64,000 nucleotides of DNA. It comes from an uncultured Spirochaetia bacterium. Lineage in GTDB: Bacteria; Spirochaetota; Spirochaetia; CAKZLE01. The position numbers and the translations under genes were made by a program. The notes under the pieces were generated by a model. The model was not told where the DNA came from. It searched no databases and saw only the letters and a list, made by a program, of their open reading frames with translations. Position 1 is the stretch's first letter. Each line of letters opens with the position of its first letter. The stretch covers positions 1 through 64,000 of the forward strand of contig CAKZLE010000027.1 in assembly GCA_937125225.1 (NCBI GenBank), in the 5' to 3' direction. This document shows positions 1 to 8,351 of the stretch, one piece after another.

Positions 1-85
1 GAAGTATGTCGGCGATAACCCGAGGATCCTCGCTCTTCCAAGAGCTTTCAGGACCTCCTCTGTACATCTGCATATGAAGGATTGA
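1..85 (+). CDS. C-terminal fragment of an unidentified upstream gene
   Basis: One forward frame is open from the window edge and ends in a TGA at 83-85, reading ...NPRILALPRAF...HLHMKD. The stop lies two bases before the ATG of the next gene, a spacing typical of translationally coupled operon genes. Only about 27 residues are visible and I recognise no motif, so no function can be given. The alternative is non-coding leader sequence. Confidence 0.4.
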   Translation, partial: KYVGDNPRILALPRAFRTSSVHLHMKD

Positions 86-87
86 TC

Positions 88-1125
88 ATGACAAGTTATG
101 AAATAGTGAAGGCAACAGTAGATTTTACCGGGCCAACACGAATAGCACTGAAATACCCGACTCTTGGAGCAGGAGATATCATGAGACTCTTCTTGCAGAA
201 ACCAATAGCGATTCGAGAAGAGTCGGGAACCCCTGATATGAGAAAGAAGGTCGTCATGGCTCATGGTGAGCGGGATGAATGGGGTACGATCTGGGAGAAT
301 ATGGGAGACGGTGCTCTTGGGCTCGGTCAACCGGTTGAATGTCCCATCAAGGATTGGGAAGAGTCCTATGCGAACTATCAGATGCCAGATCCTCTAGCAG
401 AGGGAAGATTCGATGGTCTTGAAGAGGCTCTTGCGATTGCACAGAAGGAACAGAAATGGGTCCAGCTCAACTCTCAATACTGTATGTTCGAAAGGATGCA
501 CCACATACGGGGCTTCGAGAACACCCTCATGGATCTCTATACCGAGAGGGAACATCTTGAAGAGATGCTTGACAGCCTTCTTGATTACCAGATGAAATTG
601 GCTCAACAGGCTTATGAACTCGGTAGGGGAAGAATCCATGCGATAGAGATCTCCGATGACTGGGGTACGCAGAATAATCTGATGATCTCACCTGTTCTCT
701 GGAGAGAGATCTTCAAACCAAGATACAAGGTGTTGATCGATCAGATTCATGCCTACGGTATGTATGTGGACTTCCACAGTTGTGGTAAGATCAATGACAT
801 CCTGGATGATTTCGTTGAACTCGGTGTTGATATCGTGAACATCCATCAGCCGAATACCCTTGGGATCGATGAGATCGGAGAGAGATATGCTGGTAAGATC
901 GCATTCGATGTTGCAGTCGATATTCAGGAGACCCTACCAACAGGTGATAAGGCGAAGATCGAAAAAGAGGTCATTGACCTCATTACCAAATGGGGAACAC
1001 CGAAAGGGGGGATCATTGCAGCTGAATACCGATTCTTGAAAGCGATAGGGGCTACACAGGAATCCTTTGAATACTCACTGGAATGTTTTCAAAAACATGG
1101 TATATTAGATAAAGATCCCAAGTAG
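88..1125 (+). CDS. Uroporphyrinogen decarboxylase (URO-D) family protein, methyltransferase-like
   Basis: About 345 residues with the URO-D/MtaA/CmuA TIM-barrel pattern. It has a central acidic segment (EISDDWGTQNNLMISP) followed by WREIFKPRYK, then DFHSCGKIND and VDIVNIHQPN, which in this superfamily line the substrate or cobalamin/methyl pocket. The N-terminal substrate-binding arm of true HemE is not evident, so a corrinoid methyltransferase or another member of this large family is more likely than haem synthesis. The track starts at a TTG (82); the ATG at 88 is better placed after GAAGG (76-80). The gene lies 19 bp ahead of a GntR regulator, probably in one operon. The substrate cannot be read from the sequence. 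Confidence 0.75.
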   Translation: MTSYEIVKATVDFTGPTRIALKYPTLGAGDIMRLFLQKPIAIREESGTPDMRKKVVMAHGERDEWGTIWENMGDGALGLGQPVECPIKDWEESYANYQMPDPLAEGRFDGLEEALAIAQKEQKWVQLNSQYCMFERMHHIRGFENTLMDLYTEREHLEEMLDSLLDYQMKLAQQAYELGRGRIHAIEISDDWGTQNNLMISPVLWREIFKPRYKVLIDQIHAYGMYVDFHSCGKINDILDDFVELGVDIVNIHQPNTLGIDEIGERYAGKIAFDVAVDIQETLPTGDKAKIEKEVIDLITKWGTPKGGIIAAEYRFLKAIGATQESFEYSLECFQKHGILDKDPK

Positions 1126-1144
1126 ATAAAGGTTTGTAACTATT

Positions 1145-1852
1145 ATGATAGAGAGAAAGACTATTGGTGGACAGGTGTTCGATTATCTTCTGGAGCAGAT
1201 CAGCTCTGGAGCACTAAAACCTGGTGAGCGACTCAAAGATGAAAGATCCTTGGCTAGTGACCTCGGTGTGAGTCGAGTCCCTCTTCGTGAAGCTATCAGC
1301 TCTCTTTGTCAGATCGGTATTCTCTCCTCCCGTCAGGGTGAGGGAACCTTCGTAAGTACAGATTATACGGTGATCCTCAAGAAAGCTTTGGGGATCTACG
1401 TACAACTTGAAGATCAGATGGTCAGTGAAGTGATCGAACTCAGGAAGATCATGGAGGTAGAGGCAGCAAGGCTTGCTGCGATCAATGCTACTGATGAAGA
1501 GATCGAAAAGATCAAGAAGATCTCGAAGAAGCGACATGATCTCCTAGATCAGAATCTTGAAGAAGAACAGCTTCATATCCTATTAGATGATTATGATAAG
1601 CAATTTCACCAGTCAATTGCCAAGGCTACTCACAATTCAGTATTCCTCAATTTCATCAATACCATCAGGAACTCTTTGAGTATACACCAGAAGAAGGCTT
1701 CTGAAGCACCAGGAATGATGCATATAGTCTATGCACAGCATAAGAGTATATGTGAGGCTTTGTCGCTAAGAGACTCAGAGAAGGCAGCACAGATGATGAA
1801 AGAACATCTCGAAGCTGTAGAACAGGTCATCAATAAAGATCTTAGTTCCTAA
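1145..1852 (+). CDS. GntR family transcriptional regulator, FadR/FCD subfamily
   Basis: 235 residues. The N-terminal winged helix (about 1-75) has the GntR signature: GALKPGERLKDERSLA, then DLGVSRVPLREAISSL and a GILSSRQGEGTFV wing. The C-terminal all-helical FCD domain (about 85-230) has VIELRKIMEVEAARLAA, a DKQFHQSIAKATHN segment and late histidines (AQHKSICEAL, KEHLEAVEQV) that fit the usual metal/ligand site. FCD regulators bind small organic acids or sugar acids and usually control the adjacent catabolic genes. Here the neighbour is the UroD-like gene and whatever lies before the window. The ligand is unknown. Confidence 0.85.
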   Translation: MIERKTIGGQVFDYLLEQISSGALKPGERLKDERSLASDLGVSRVPLREAISSLCQIGILSSRQGEGTFVSTDYTVILKKALGIYVQLEDQMVSEVIELRKIMEVEAARLAAINATDEEIEKIKKISKKRHDLLDQNLEEEQLHILLDDYDKQFHQSIAKATHNSVFLNFINTIRNSLSIHQKKASEAPGMMHIVYAQHKSICEALSLRDSEKAAQMMKEHLEAVEQVINKDLSS

Positions 1853-1901
1853 AAGAAGAACCGCTAGAAATCAATCTAAACCTCTACTCTCTCACTTTGC
1901 A

Positions 1902-2909
1902 TCAATTGAGATATGCTTTGACTGTCTGTAGCAGGTCTTCGACCTTAAAGGGTTTGAGCAGATACCCACTATAGAGCGAATCGCTCTTATCCTGGTCGTC
2001 CTCTGAGTTCAGAGTGCCTGAGACGATCACGATCGGTACTTGGCTAGTCTCTCGAATAATATGACACAATTGAATACCTGAGATATCAGGGAGCCCTCGG
2101 TCAGCGAGGATGAGTCGAGGATGTATCAGGGAGAGCACCTGTAATGCACTACTACCGTTCGTAGCGGTAAGGACCTCATATTCCTGAGATAGAATAGTCA
2201 CCATGAGTTGGAGCATTATGGTCTGATCATCGATAGTCAGTATGAACGGCTTTCCCGATAGACGATGATCTATTGGACTCGATGCTTTCACTTCATACAT
2301 ATCGAGTAGTGGTTGAAGTTCATCTAACGCAAGATGAAAGAGAAAATCTTTCAATAGACCTTTGAGGTGATCAAGGTGCCTGACAGCAGTTTCAGGAAGT
2401 CCCTTTGCGATGAGTTCTGAGATGACCTCCGCAGAGACTCTAGGACTATGGATCTTAATAGCTCCATACAGTTCTTTCAGTAGACTCTTAACAGTAGTCG
2501 AAGCAAGTGGTGCCTCAACTTCAGCTAGTTCTTCGACCCTCTCTCCGTGTATATAGGTGAGGGTGAGTCTCTTGGAGATTTCCGTCTTCTGGCTAAGGTC
2601 TTTGGTGAGGTCTGCTAGTACCTCAGATTCGATGAGATCACCTTTTAGATAGTCCTCAAGTGTCTGTAGTGCCTCATAGAGGTCTACAAGCCCTAAGATA
2701 CCTGCTGAACCTTTGATTCCATGGATGACTTTTGCAGCATCCTTGTTATTCTTCTCGATCAATACCTTCGTTACGATCTTGGCTATATCGGAGTATTCTC
2801 TGAAATAGATCTTGAGGGTCTTAGTATAGATCTCAGGTTGATTACCGAAACGTTTTAGTCCTTCAGTGAAATCTACAGGGTTCTCAAGGCTCATATTATC
2901 TTTTTTCAT
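1902..2909 (-). CDS. Hpt-REC phosphorelay protein
   Basis: 335 residues. An N-terminal histidine phosphotransfer domain (about 15-110) contains HGIKGSAGILGL, the HxxKGxxG phosphorylatable motif. A middle helical segment (about 130-215) resembles a second, degenerate Hpt-like region without that motif. A C-terminal receiver domain (about 220-335) has the acidic pair in TIDDQ, the acceptor Asp in LADRGLPD and the conserved Lys in YLLKPF. There is no kinase or DNA-binding domain, so it would relay phosphate rather than act alone. It lies 31 bp downstream of a NarL-type regulator on the same strand, probably co-transcribed. No cognate histidine kinase is adjacent; the partner must be encoded elsewhere. 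Confidence 0.85.
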   Translation of the reverse strand: MKKDNMSLENPVDFTEGLKRFGNQPEIYTKTLKIYFREYSDIAKIVTKVLIEKNNKDAAKVIHGIKGSAGILGLVDLYEALQTLEDYLKGDLIESEVLADLTKDLSQKTEISKRLTLTYIHGERVEELAEVEAPLASTTVKSLLKELYGAIKIHSPRVSAEVISELIAKGLPETAVRHLDHLKGLLKDFLFHLALDELQPLLDMYEVKASSPIDHRLSGKPFILTIDDQTIMLQLMVTILSQEYEVLTATNGSSALQVLSLIHPRLILADRGLPDISGIQLCHIIRETSQVPIVIVSGTLNSEDDQDKSDSLYSGYLLKPFKVEDLLQTVKAYLN

Positions 2910-2940
2910 AGGTATTCCTTTGAGCTTTCAAGAAGTGAGA

Positions 2941-3609
2941 TCAGGCCTCTTGGACTTGAGTGATGAAACCATTATTCACACCGATGACGATGATATCGAC
3001 TATTGATCTTGCATCTAACTTCTCCATGAGTCGACTCTTATAGGTACTAATGGATTTTCTTGAACAGCCCATCTCGAATGATATCTCTTTTAGGGTAAGT
3101 CCTTCACAGATATAATGGAAGACTAATCGTTCGCGTTCTGAGAGGGGTTCTATGATCGAATTGATGGTTGTGATGTTCTTCTCGATCTTCTTTTTCCCGA
3201 AGTGCAGGAGGTTCGTAGCATTCGGAGTAAGAAAGAGACCTCCATTCATCACAGAGATGATCGCCTGTTTCATGATCTCGATATCAAAAGACTTTGTCAG
3301 AAAGCCTCGGGCACCTTTTCGAATAGCCTTTACTGCATACTCCTCCTCACTGTGAGAGGTGAGGATGATGATCTTTGGTCTACTGAGGTGAGAGTTGAGT
3401 AGCTCGAGTAGTTCAAGATCCTTTACATCAGGTAGTTCGAGGTCTAGTAGGATGAGATCGATGTGTTCTTCGATCTCTTCTAGGTGATCCTTTACCATAC
3501 TAGCATTCTCATATTCCTGTAGGACCTCAATATCATCTTCTTGGGAAAGAAGCGCTTTTAGCCCGATACGGACGATCTCATGATCATCTATGATAGCGAT
3601 CGAAATCAT
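2941..3609 (-). CDS. NarL/LuxR-family response regulator
   Basis: 222 residues. The receiver domain (1-120) has IAIIDDHEIVR (acidic pair), LILLDLELPD (phospho-acceptor Asp) and FLTKSF (conserved Lys). The LuxR-type helix-turn-helix (about 150-215) has LSERERLVFHYICEGLTLKEISFEMGCSRKSI, followed by TYKSRLMEKL. All phosphorylation residues are intact. It heads a minus-strand pair with the Hpt-REC protein and is divergent from the exported-protein operon starting at 4212, with about 600 bp between them. Control of that operon is a reasonable inference from position but is not shown. Confidence 0.9.
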   Translation of the reverse strand: MISIAIIDDHEIVRIGLKALLSQEDDIEVLQEYENASMVKDHLEEIEEHIDLILLDLELPDVKDLELLELLNSHLSRPKIIILTSHSEEEYAVKAIRKGARGFLTKSFDIEIMKQAIISVMNGGLFLTPNATNLLHFGKKKIEKNITTINSIIEPLSERERLVFHYICEGLTLKEISFEMGCSRKSISTYKSRLMEKLDARSIVDIIVIGVNNGFITQVQEA

Positions 3610-4211
3610 ATCAGAACTCCTGATTATAGTTTTTTATATAGAGTGATAATGAATTTTGATCATGAAATTGAGGCTTGCCCGATAGAGCTACCACTATGCC
3701 TGTTTGTGTAGATAAACTAATACTTTCTCTCATTCTCAACTTTATCTTCTTATTCTCTTTATAATTCTTACTACTTTTTATTAGGAAACTTGATAGTATG
3801 ATACATTTCAATAGGTAAAAAGTCTATATAGTTCTTATCAGATGCCATAAATACAGTAATCTGATTTTACTACCTGTCTATTAGTGGGGAAGGTTGGCTA
3901 CATGCTGTTAACTGAAGAGATCCTCCTATTTGATTGGTAGTGAATAGAGGTACCCAATTACTCGCTAAAGCCTCTTTTCAGGGAAATGACCAGTAAGAGC
4001 CCTATGGATTACCAACGTTGGTACCTCTATATTTTACAATCTCTCATTTTGGAAGTTTGTAGGAAAAAAAGAAGAAGTGGACTACAAAGAGGTAATCAAT
4101 ACCTACAGTTTTTACCATTCCTCTTACAACATGGGTAGAATTATCTCTGATAGACTTGTATTCAGATGAAGAGCATATGAGGCAGCAAGAAATTCAGAGG
4201 AAAGATGGAGT
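3610..4211. other. Divergent intergenic region ahead of the exported-protein operon
   Basis: About 600 bp between the response regulator and the first exported subunit gene. It is AT-rich and has no convincing gene. The 66-codon minus ORF at 3611-3811 is low-complexity and has no good ribosome site. The region holds an 11-bp inverted repeat and a 12-bp palindrome (separate entry) and presumably carries the promoters of both flanking operons. I could not pick a clear -35/-10 pair. Confidence 0.5.
3944..4030. repeat. Inverted repeat ATAGAGGTACC...GGTACCTCTAT with nested palindrome
   Basis: ATAGAGGTACC at 3944-3954 is perfectly repeated in inverse orientation at 4020-4030, with 65 bp between. 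The perfect palindrome ACCAACGTTGGT (4011-4022) abuts and overlaps the right arm. It sits about 180 bp upstream of the first exported subunit gene. It could be a paired regulator-binding site, an RNA hairpin in the leader, or less likely a small invertible segment. No recombinase gene is adjacent. Confidence 0.55.
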
Positions 4212-4790
4212 ATGCAGAATTTACATTTGTTGTATGGATTGAAACTGATTCTGTTGATCATCATGATCATGTTGTGTTTCAGTGTGGATCAGCTGTTTGC
4301 CCAGCAATTAACTGCTTCGAGCTCCATCTCTGTTGTATTCTCCAATCCAGATGGATTGAGTGAATTGGGACTTGGTGAGAATCCGGTATTATTGATGGTG
4401 CATGAGATCGCCCCAATGGTTGTTCCAGGCGAACCCTATACCCCGATCATTACTTCGGATTCCAAGATAGGTAGTCGTTTACAGTATTCTGTGGTCTCAG
4501 ACCTACAGAATAAGAGGATTGTTGTTTATACAAATGACAATATCCCTTCTGGTCTGTTATTCGTAGAGATCGCCAATGATGATGAATCATTCGGGACTGG
4601 AGATTCTGGCTCTGCGAATCGAAAGAGGATTGGCATCAGTGCTACTCCACAGACAATCGTTGAAGGAATCGGAACTTGCTTCACAGGCACTTCCGAGAAT
4701 GATGGACCATTACTCAAGTACACCTTGAGTGATGAACCTGTCACTGCATACATCACCGTATGCTATGCGATGGTCGATGAAACAAATTAA
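4212..4790 (+). CDS. Small exported structural-subunit-like protein 1 (divergent member)
   Basis: 192 residues with a long hydrophobic signal peptide (about 10-31, ending LFAQQ). The mature part is beta-rich with few charges. It shares two landmarks with the next three genes: a middle GSRLQYS block (GARLQYT in the others) and a C-terminal block, FTGTSENDGPLLKY then a final strand ITVCYAM. The other members carry WTGT...G...Y and VTYTIAAE at the same places. This arrangement resembles pilin/fimbrial subunits whose last strand is the assembly strand, but I recognise no named family. A GGAG sits very close to the ATG. The gene overlaps the start region of the next gene. Confidence 0.6.
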   Translation: MQNLHLLYGLKLILLIIMIMLCFSVDQLFAQQLTASSSISVVFSNPDGLSELGLGENPVLLMVHEIAPMVVPGEPYTPIITSDSKIGSRLQYSVVSDLQNKRIVVYTNDNIPSGLLFVEIANDDESFGTGDSGSANRKRIGISATPQTIVEGIGTCFTGTSENDGPLLKYTLSDEPVTAYITVCYAMVDETN

Positions 4791-5475
4791 TAAAAGTATG
4801 ACAATTAAGAGATGGATGAAGATGACGGGATGGATGACGTTGCTGGTACTGGGGACAGTTATCAATGCAGCGGATTCAACAAGTGTCAGTGAGATGATAG
4901 GGGTCGTTGAGTATGAATCCCTAGGATCGATCGTGACTGTTGGATTATCCGATTATAAAGGATCAGTCAATTCGTCAGACATAGAGCAGGTGAATCTGGT
5001 GGATACCATTGGTAATACCCTCATCCTGCATGCACATGAAGGGAGGACCTTTGGGTATGGTGCTCGGTTGCAGTATACATTGTATGGTGCTGATGCTGTA
5101 GCAGATACCTATAAGATCACAGCCCACACCAATGCTAGAGGGGATTCGAAGGTGTTGATCGGGATCTATTCGATCTCGGAACCTCCGAAGGTAGAAGATA
5201 ATGTATCAGGGTATCTTGGAGATATTAACCGGGATAGCTCCTTTTATAACGGAGAGGAGCAAGAAAGTAGAAAGCAGAAGTATGAGGGTTTGTTTCCAGA
5301 TGGAGATGCCCCAGCGATGTTTCTGTTGAAAGAGAAAGAGTCGGTCGACATCATAGTGAATATCAGTGCTGCTGATACTTGGACCGGTTCTTCACCTGCT
5401 GAGGGAGCTTGGGTGTTTTATGAGTTACTTGAACAGGAGACTGTCGAGATCTACTTCACCATCGTTCCTCAGTAG
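4777..5475 (+). CDS. Small exported structural-subunit-like protein 2
   Basis: About 225-232 residues depending on start. The track start (4729) would run inside the preceding gene. ATG 4777 (overlapping by 14 bp) or ATG 4798 (after the stop) gives a normal signal peptide ending TVINA/ADS. Mature landmarks shared with the next two genes are IVTVGLSDYKG near the N-terminus, YGARLQYTLYG, APAMFLL and AADTWTGSS, with a last strand YFTIVPQ. It is a paralogue of 5573-6214 and 6301-6996. Proposed role: an exported, polymerising or surface-coat subunit; this is inference from gene context. Confidence 0.65.
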   Translation: MKQINKSMTIKRWMKMTGWMTLLVLGTVINAADSTSVSEMIGVVEYESLGSIVTVGLSDYKGSVNSSDIEQVNLVDTIGNTLILHAHEGRTFGYGARLQYTLYGADAVADTYKITAHTNARGDSKVLIGIYSISEPPKVEDNVSGYLGDINRDSSFYNGEEQESRKQKYEGLFPDGDAPAMFLLKEKESVDIIVNISAADTWTGSSPAEGAWVFYELLEQETVEIYFTIVPQ

Positions 5476-5572
5476 CATTTTTGATTTTGGTAACTACGAC
5501 TGATCGAATGACTGTCGTTCTTATATTGAACATGGCTATAGGTCATGAAATTTTCGAACAAGGGGTACTTTT

Positions 5573-6214
5573 ATGAAAAAGAGTATTATGGCAATGTTGG
5601 TTCTGTTAATTTCTTGTGGGATGATCTTCGCTGCAACTTCTGTCCAGGAGCAAGTCGGAACTGCTCAACAGGATGCAGAAGGTGCCGTAGTGACAATCGG
5701 TCTTTCAAACTATGAAGGCGTTCAGTTCGCTCTTTCTGGTGGGTATTACGCTGCCGCTCAACCTGGTGCTAAAGCAGTTGCTGTAGGATCTGGTGGTGGT
5801 AATAAATATGGTCCTGGTGCACGTCTCCAGTATACCTTATTCGGTAGTGGTGGTACTTACAAGATCTCTGCACTTACAGATGAGAGTGGTGATGGAAATA
5901 TTTTCGTTGGTGTGACAGAGGTAACTGATGACCCTGTATCCGGTGAAAGAACATCAGGGTCTATCGGTACTATCAATACAGATACAGATGTTGCTGACTA
6001 TAATGGTGAAAGTGGAATAGCTAGATCCTACGGCCTTGGGAGTGATCCAGCAATGTTCCTGTTGAATTCTGTGACTGCTGACACTCTTATTACCTCGATT
6101 GCAAGTGCTGATACCTGGACAGGTACTACTTCTGATGATGGTCCTCAGCTCTATTATGAACTGACAGATACCATCAGTTGTGTAGTAACTTACACTATCG
6201 CTGCTGAAGTTTAG
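5573..6214 (+). CDS. Small exported structural-subunit-like protein 3, likely major subunit
   Basis: 213 residues. Signal peptide 1-21 (cleavage after IFA), mature protein Gly/Ala/Thr/Ser-rich and beta-stranded. Conserved points are VVTIGLSNYEG, GARLQYTLFG, PAMFLL, SADTWTGTT with GPQLYYEL, and a terminal strand VTYTIAAEV. It has a strong ribosome site (AAGGGGT, 7 bp spacing) and a 97-bp gap upstream that could hold its own promoter. Glycine codons are mostly GGT, unlike the GGA/GGG-rich next paralogue, which suggests high expression and therefore the major structural subunit. No enzymatic motif is visible. The family is unnamed to me. Confidence 0.7.
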   Translation: MKKSIMAMLVLLISCGMIFAATSVQEQVGTAQQDAEGAVVTIGLSNYEGVQFALSGGYYAAAQPGAKAVAVGSGGGNKYGPGARLQYTLFGSGGTYKISALTDESGDGNIFVGVTEVTDDPVSGERTSGSIGTINTDTDVADYNGESGIARSYGLGSDPAMFLLNSVTADTLITSIASADTWTGTTSDDGPQLYYELTDTISCVVTYTIAAEV

Positions 6215-6300
6215 GAAAAACTGATCATCGGACAGGTCCTGTGGGGGATCTGCCCGATGCTTCACCTCGAAGAGGCTTCAGGCCGAATGAGAAAAGATTC

Positions 6301-6996
6301 ATGATGAAAGGTAAGAGTGTCCTGATCCTTCTCCTCCATGTTTTTTTTGTAATTAGTGTACTTTCAGCAGGGACGACGGTGACAGAACAGGTAAGTACTG
6401 CACAGTTGGCACCTTTTGGGAAAGTAGTGACGATAGGTCTTTCCGGATATGATGGGATTCATTTCTCCCTATCAGGAGGGATCTATTCTGCATCAAGACC
6501 TGGGGCGATGGCAATCGCTGTTGGTGCCGGTAAAGGGACGAAGTTAGGATATGGTTCAAGGCTTCAGTATTCGACGTATGGGAACGATGGCAGCTATAAG
6601 ATTACGGCTACGACTGACGAAGATGGTTCGAGTCGTATTCTTGTAGGTATCACCGATATCTCAAAGTCCCCATTTTCAGATATGAATGGCAATGGAGATT
6701 ACGAAGCTGAGAGCGATAGATTGTCTGGAAATCTTGGTACCATAGTGAATGATACGAAAAGTGGAGACAGGAATGGAACCGGTAACGATGCGACTACAAA
6801 GATCTATACCGATTATGGGGGAATAACCCCTTCGATGTACAGGCTGTTTATCGATGTAGAGAAGACGATCATAAGTGGGATTGATGGAAATGATGCCTGG
6901 ACTGGCACGACCGTGTCTGAAGGGGCCCAGTTGTTCTATGATATGGCTTTCCCCTGTGTTTGCTGGGTGACCTATACGATTGCAGCAGAGGCCTGA
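6301..6996 (+). CDS. Small exported structural-subunit-like protein 4
   Basis: About 231 residues from ATG 6301 (or 6304); the upstream GTG of the track adds a non-signal-like extension. The signal peptide ends VLSAG. The mature sequence aligns along most of its length with the preceding gene: TVTEQVSTAQL, VVTIGLSGYDG, GSRLQYSTYG, then DAWTGTT with GAQLFYDM and VTYTIAAEA at the end. It has a longer acidic/Gly-Asn insertion in the middle (DMNGNGDYEAESDR). Probably a minor variant subunit produced by tandem duplication. Confidence 0.65.
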   Translation: MMKGKSVLILLLHVFFVISVLSAGTTVTEQVSTAQLAPFGKVVTIGLSGYDGIHFSLSGGIYSASRPGAMAIAVGAGKGTKLGYGSRLQYSTYGNDGSYKITATTDEDGSSRILVGITDISKSPFSDMNGNGDYEAESDRLSGNLGTIVNDTKSGDRNGTGNDATTKIYTDYGGITPSMYRLFIDVEKTIISGIDGNDAWTGTTVSEGAQLFYDMAFPCVCWVTYTIAAEA

Positions 6997-7010
6997 CAAG
7001 TAGGTGGAAG

Positions 7011-7496
7011 ATGGGATTGAGAAGAAAGATACTAGTTATGAGTTCTCTACTGATTCTAACAGTGGGGTCCCTTATAGCAGCTGATCTGACATTGATTCCA
7101 GAACAGGCAGGAGGCTGGTATATCCAGTTAGATGAGAACATGCTCTCACAAGGAGCCGGTTCAGACTTCTTATCTAGTATTGTAAGTAGTACGAGTTGTG
7201 AACGATTGGCTGTTGATACGGATACACAGGATGATCCCTGGAGTATTCTGGTAATGCTGCAAAGTGATGCAACCCCCTTTATTGTGGAGGTTCTCATCAC
7301 AGACGAAGGAGTTGGGGATCATACGGCCTCCTATAGTGATGATTTTCAAGTCGTATCTACCGAGAGCATGACCATGATAAGTGGGACTGGAGATAGATCA
7401 GATATCACAGTCCAATATCGGTTAACAGGGATTTCGATTGAGACGATATCCAGTACCCAATCAAGCATGGGTTTATTGTATGTATTGAGTCTATAA
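7011..7496 (+). CDS. Small exported protein 5 of the subunit cluster, divergent
   Basis: 161 residues from ATG 7011, preceded by GGTGGAAG; the longer track start overlaps the previous gene and lacks signal character. The signal peptide ends SLIAA/DL. The mature 140 residues are beta-rich and lack the GARLQY and WTGT motifs, but have GTGDRSDITVQYRL and a hydrophobic C-terminal strand (GLLYVLSL). Size and position between subunit genes and the chaperone-like gene fit an initiating, tip or terminating minor subunit. That role is inferred from context only. Confidence 0.5.
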   Translation: MGLRRKILVMSSLLILTVGSLIAADLTLIPEQAGGWYIQLDENMLSQGAGSDFLSSIVSSTSCERLAVDTDTQDDPWSILVMLQSDATPFIVEVLITDEGVGDHTASYSDDFQVVSTESMTMISGTGDRSDITVQYRLTGISIETISSTQSSMGLLYVLSL

Positions 7497-7524
7497 CTAG
7501 TGAGAGACTAGGTGGGGGTTAGAG

Positions 7525-8337
7525 ATGTTTAGAGAGATTAGATCAGTAGAAAAAGTAGTTTTGATAACCATGATTCTAAGTCTATTCACCGGAAGTATGA
7601 TCTTCGGACAGATTTATATTACCAGTGATTTTATCACCGTCAATACTGTTCAAAAAGGAGATACCTATACTGGTGAAGTTTCAGTCATGAATGTCGGAGA
7701 TCGCGTCGAGCGAGTACGTCTGAGTCAGAATGACTATCTTTTCTATGCTAATGGGCAAGATGTCTATCCTGAGGCCGGCTATCTTGAAAGGTCCAACTCC
7801 TCATGGATCCAGTTTTCCCTCGATGACTTCAGTGTGAATCCAGGAGAAGAGAGAACGGTCTCCTATATCGTACGTGTTCCTTCTGAGAAAGAGTTAATTG
7901 GCTCCTATTGGAGTACTATCATGGTCCAGGCGATCACTGATACTGCCTTGAATGAGGAAAATGAAGGTACCGCTAAGGTGAATACGGCCTTGAGGTTCGC
8001 CTTACAGGTAGTCACCGAAATAGGAGATACCGGAATCGCAACTGTTGAGTTTCAGAATCCAAAGCATAAGGCTAGTGATGGGGAATGCTGCTTCTCAGTC
8101 GATATTGAGAATACAGGAGAGAAACACTTCAAACTTTTCTCTTCAGCAATCGTCTATTCCTCAGTCGGTAGTTATATTGGAACCTTCCCCGGAACAAGAA
8201 AGATCTGTTACCCTGGCTCATCTGTAAAACTCACGGTGGATCTCCCAGAACTAGAGAAGGGTAGTTACCAGATACAGTTCATTGCAGATGGTGGGGAGAA
8301 TGATATATTTGGTGCTCTGTATGGGTTGGAAATCTAG
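7525..8337 (+). CDS. Periplasmic two-Ig-domain protein, chaperone-like
   Basis: 270 residues with a signal peptide (about 12-30, ending IFGQ). Domain 1 (about 30-145) has the pattern of a pilus-chaperone/DUF916-like Ig domain: ITVNTVQKGDTYTGEVSVMN, then FSVNPGEERTVSYIVRVP and GSYWSTIMVQ. Domain 2 (about 165-270) is a second Ig-like unit (VDIENTGEKHFKLFSS, PGSSVKLTVDLP). Two tandem Ig domains, a PGEE turn and a position between small exported subunits and a large outer-membrane protein match the layout of chaperone-usher loci. I do not see diagnostic PapD residues, so orthology is unproven. A gas-vesicle-like or S-layer scaffold role is possible. Confidence 0.55.
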   Translation: MFREIRSVEKVVLITMILSLFTGSMIFGQIYITSDFITVNTVQKGDTYTGEVSVMNVGDRVERVRLSQNDYLFYANGQDVYPEAGYLERSNSSWIQFSLDDFSVNPGEERTVSYIVRVPSEKELIGSYWSTIMVQAITDTALNEENEGTAKVNTALRFALQVVTEIGDTGIATVEFQNPKHKASDGECCFSVDIENTGEKHFKLFSSAIVYSSVGSYIGTFPGTRKICYPGSSVKLTVDLPELEKGSYQIQFIADGGENDIFGALYGLEI

Positions 8338-8351
8338 TAAAGAGATAACTT

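Noticed and set aside
3611-3811. 66-aa minus-strand ORF upstream of the response regulator
   Set aside because: Low-complexity Lys/Ser-rich sequence with no ribosome site and no recognisable domain; likely chance.
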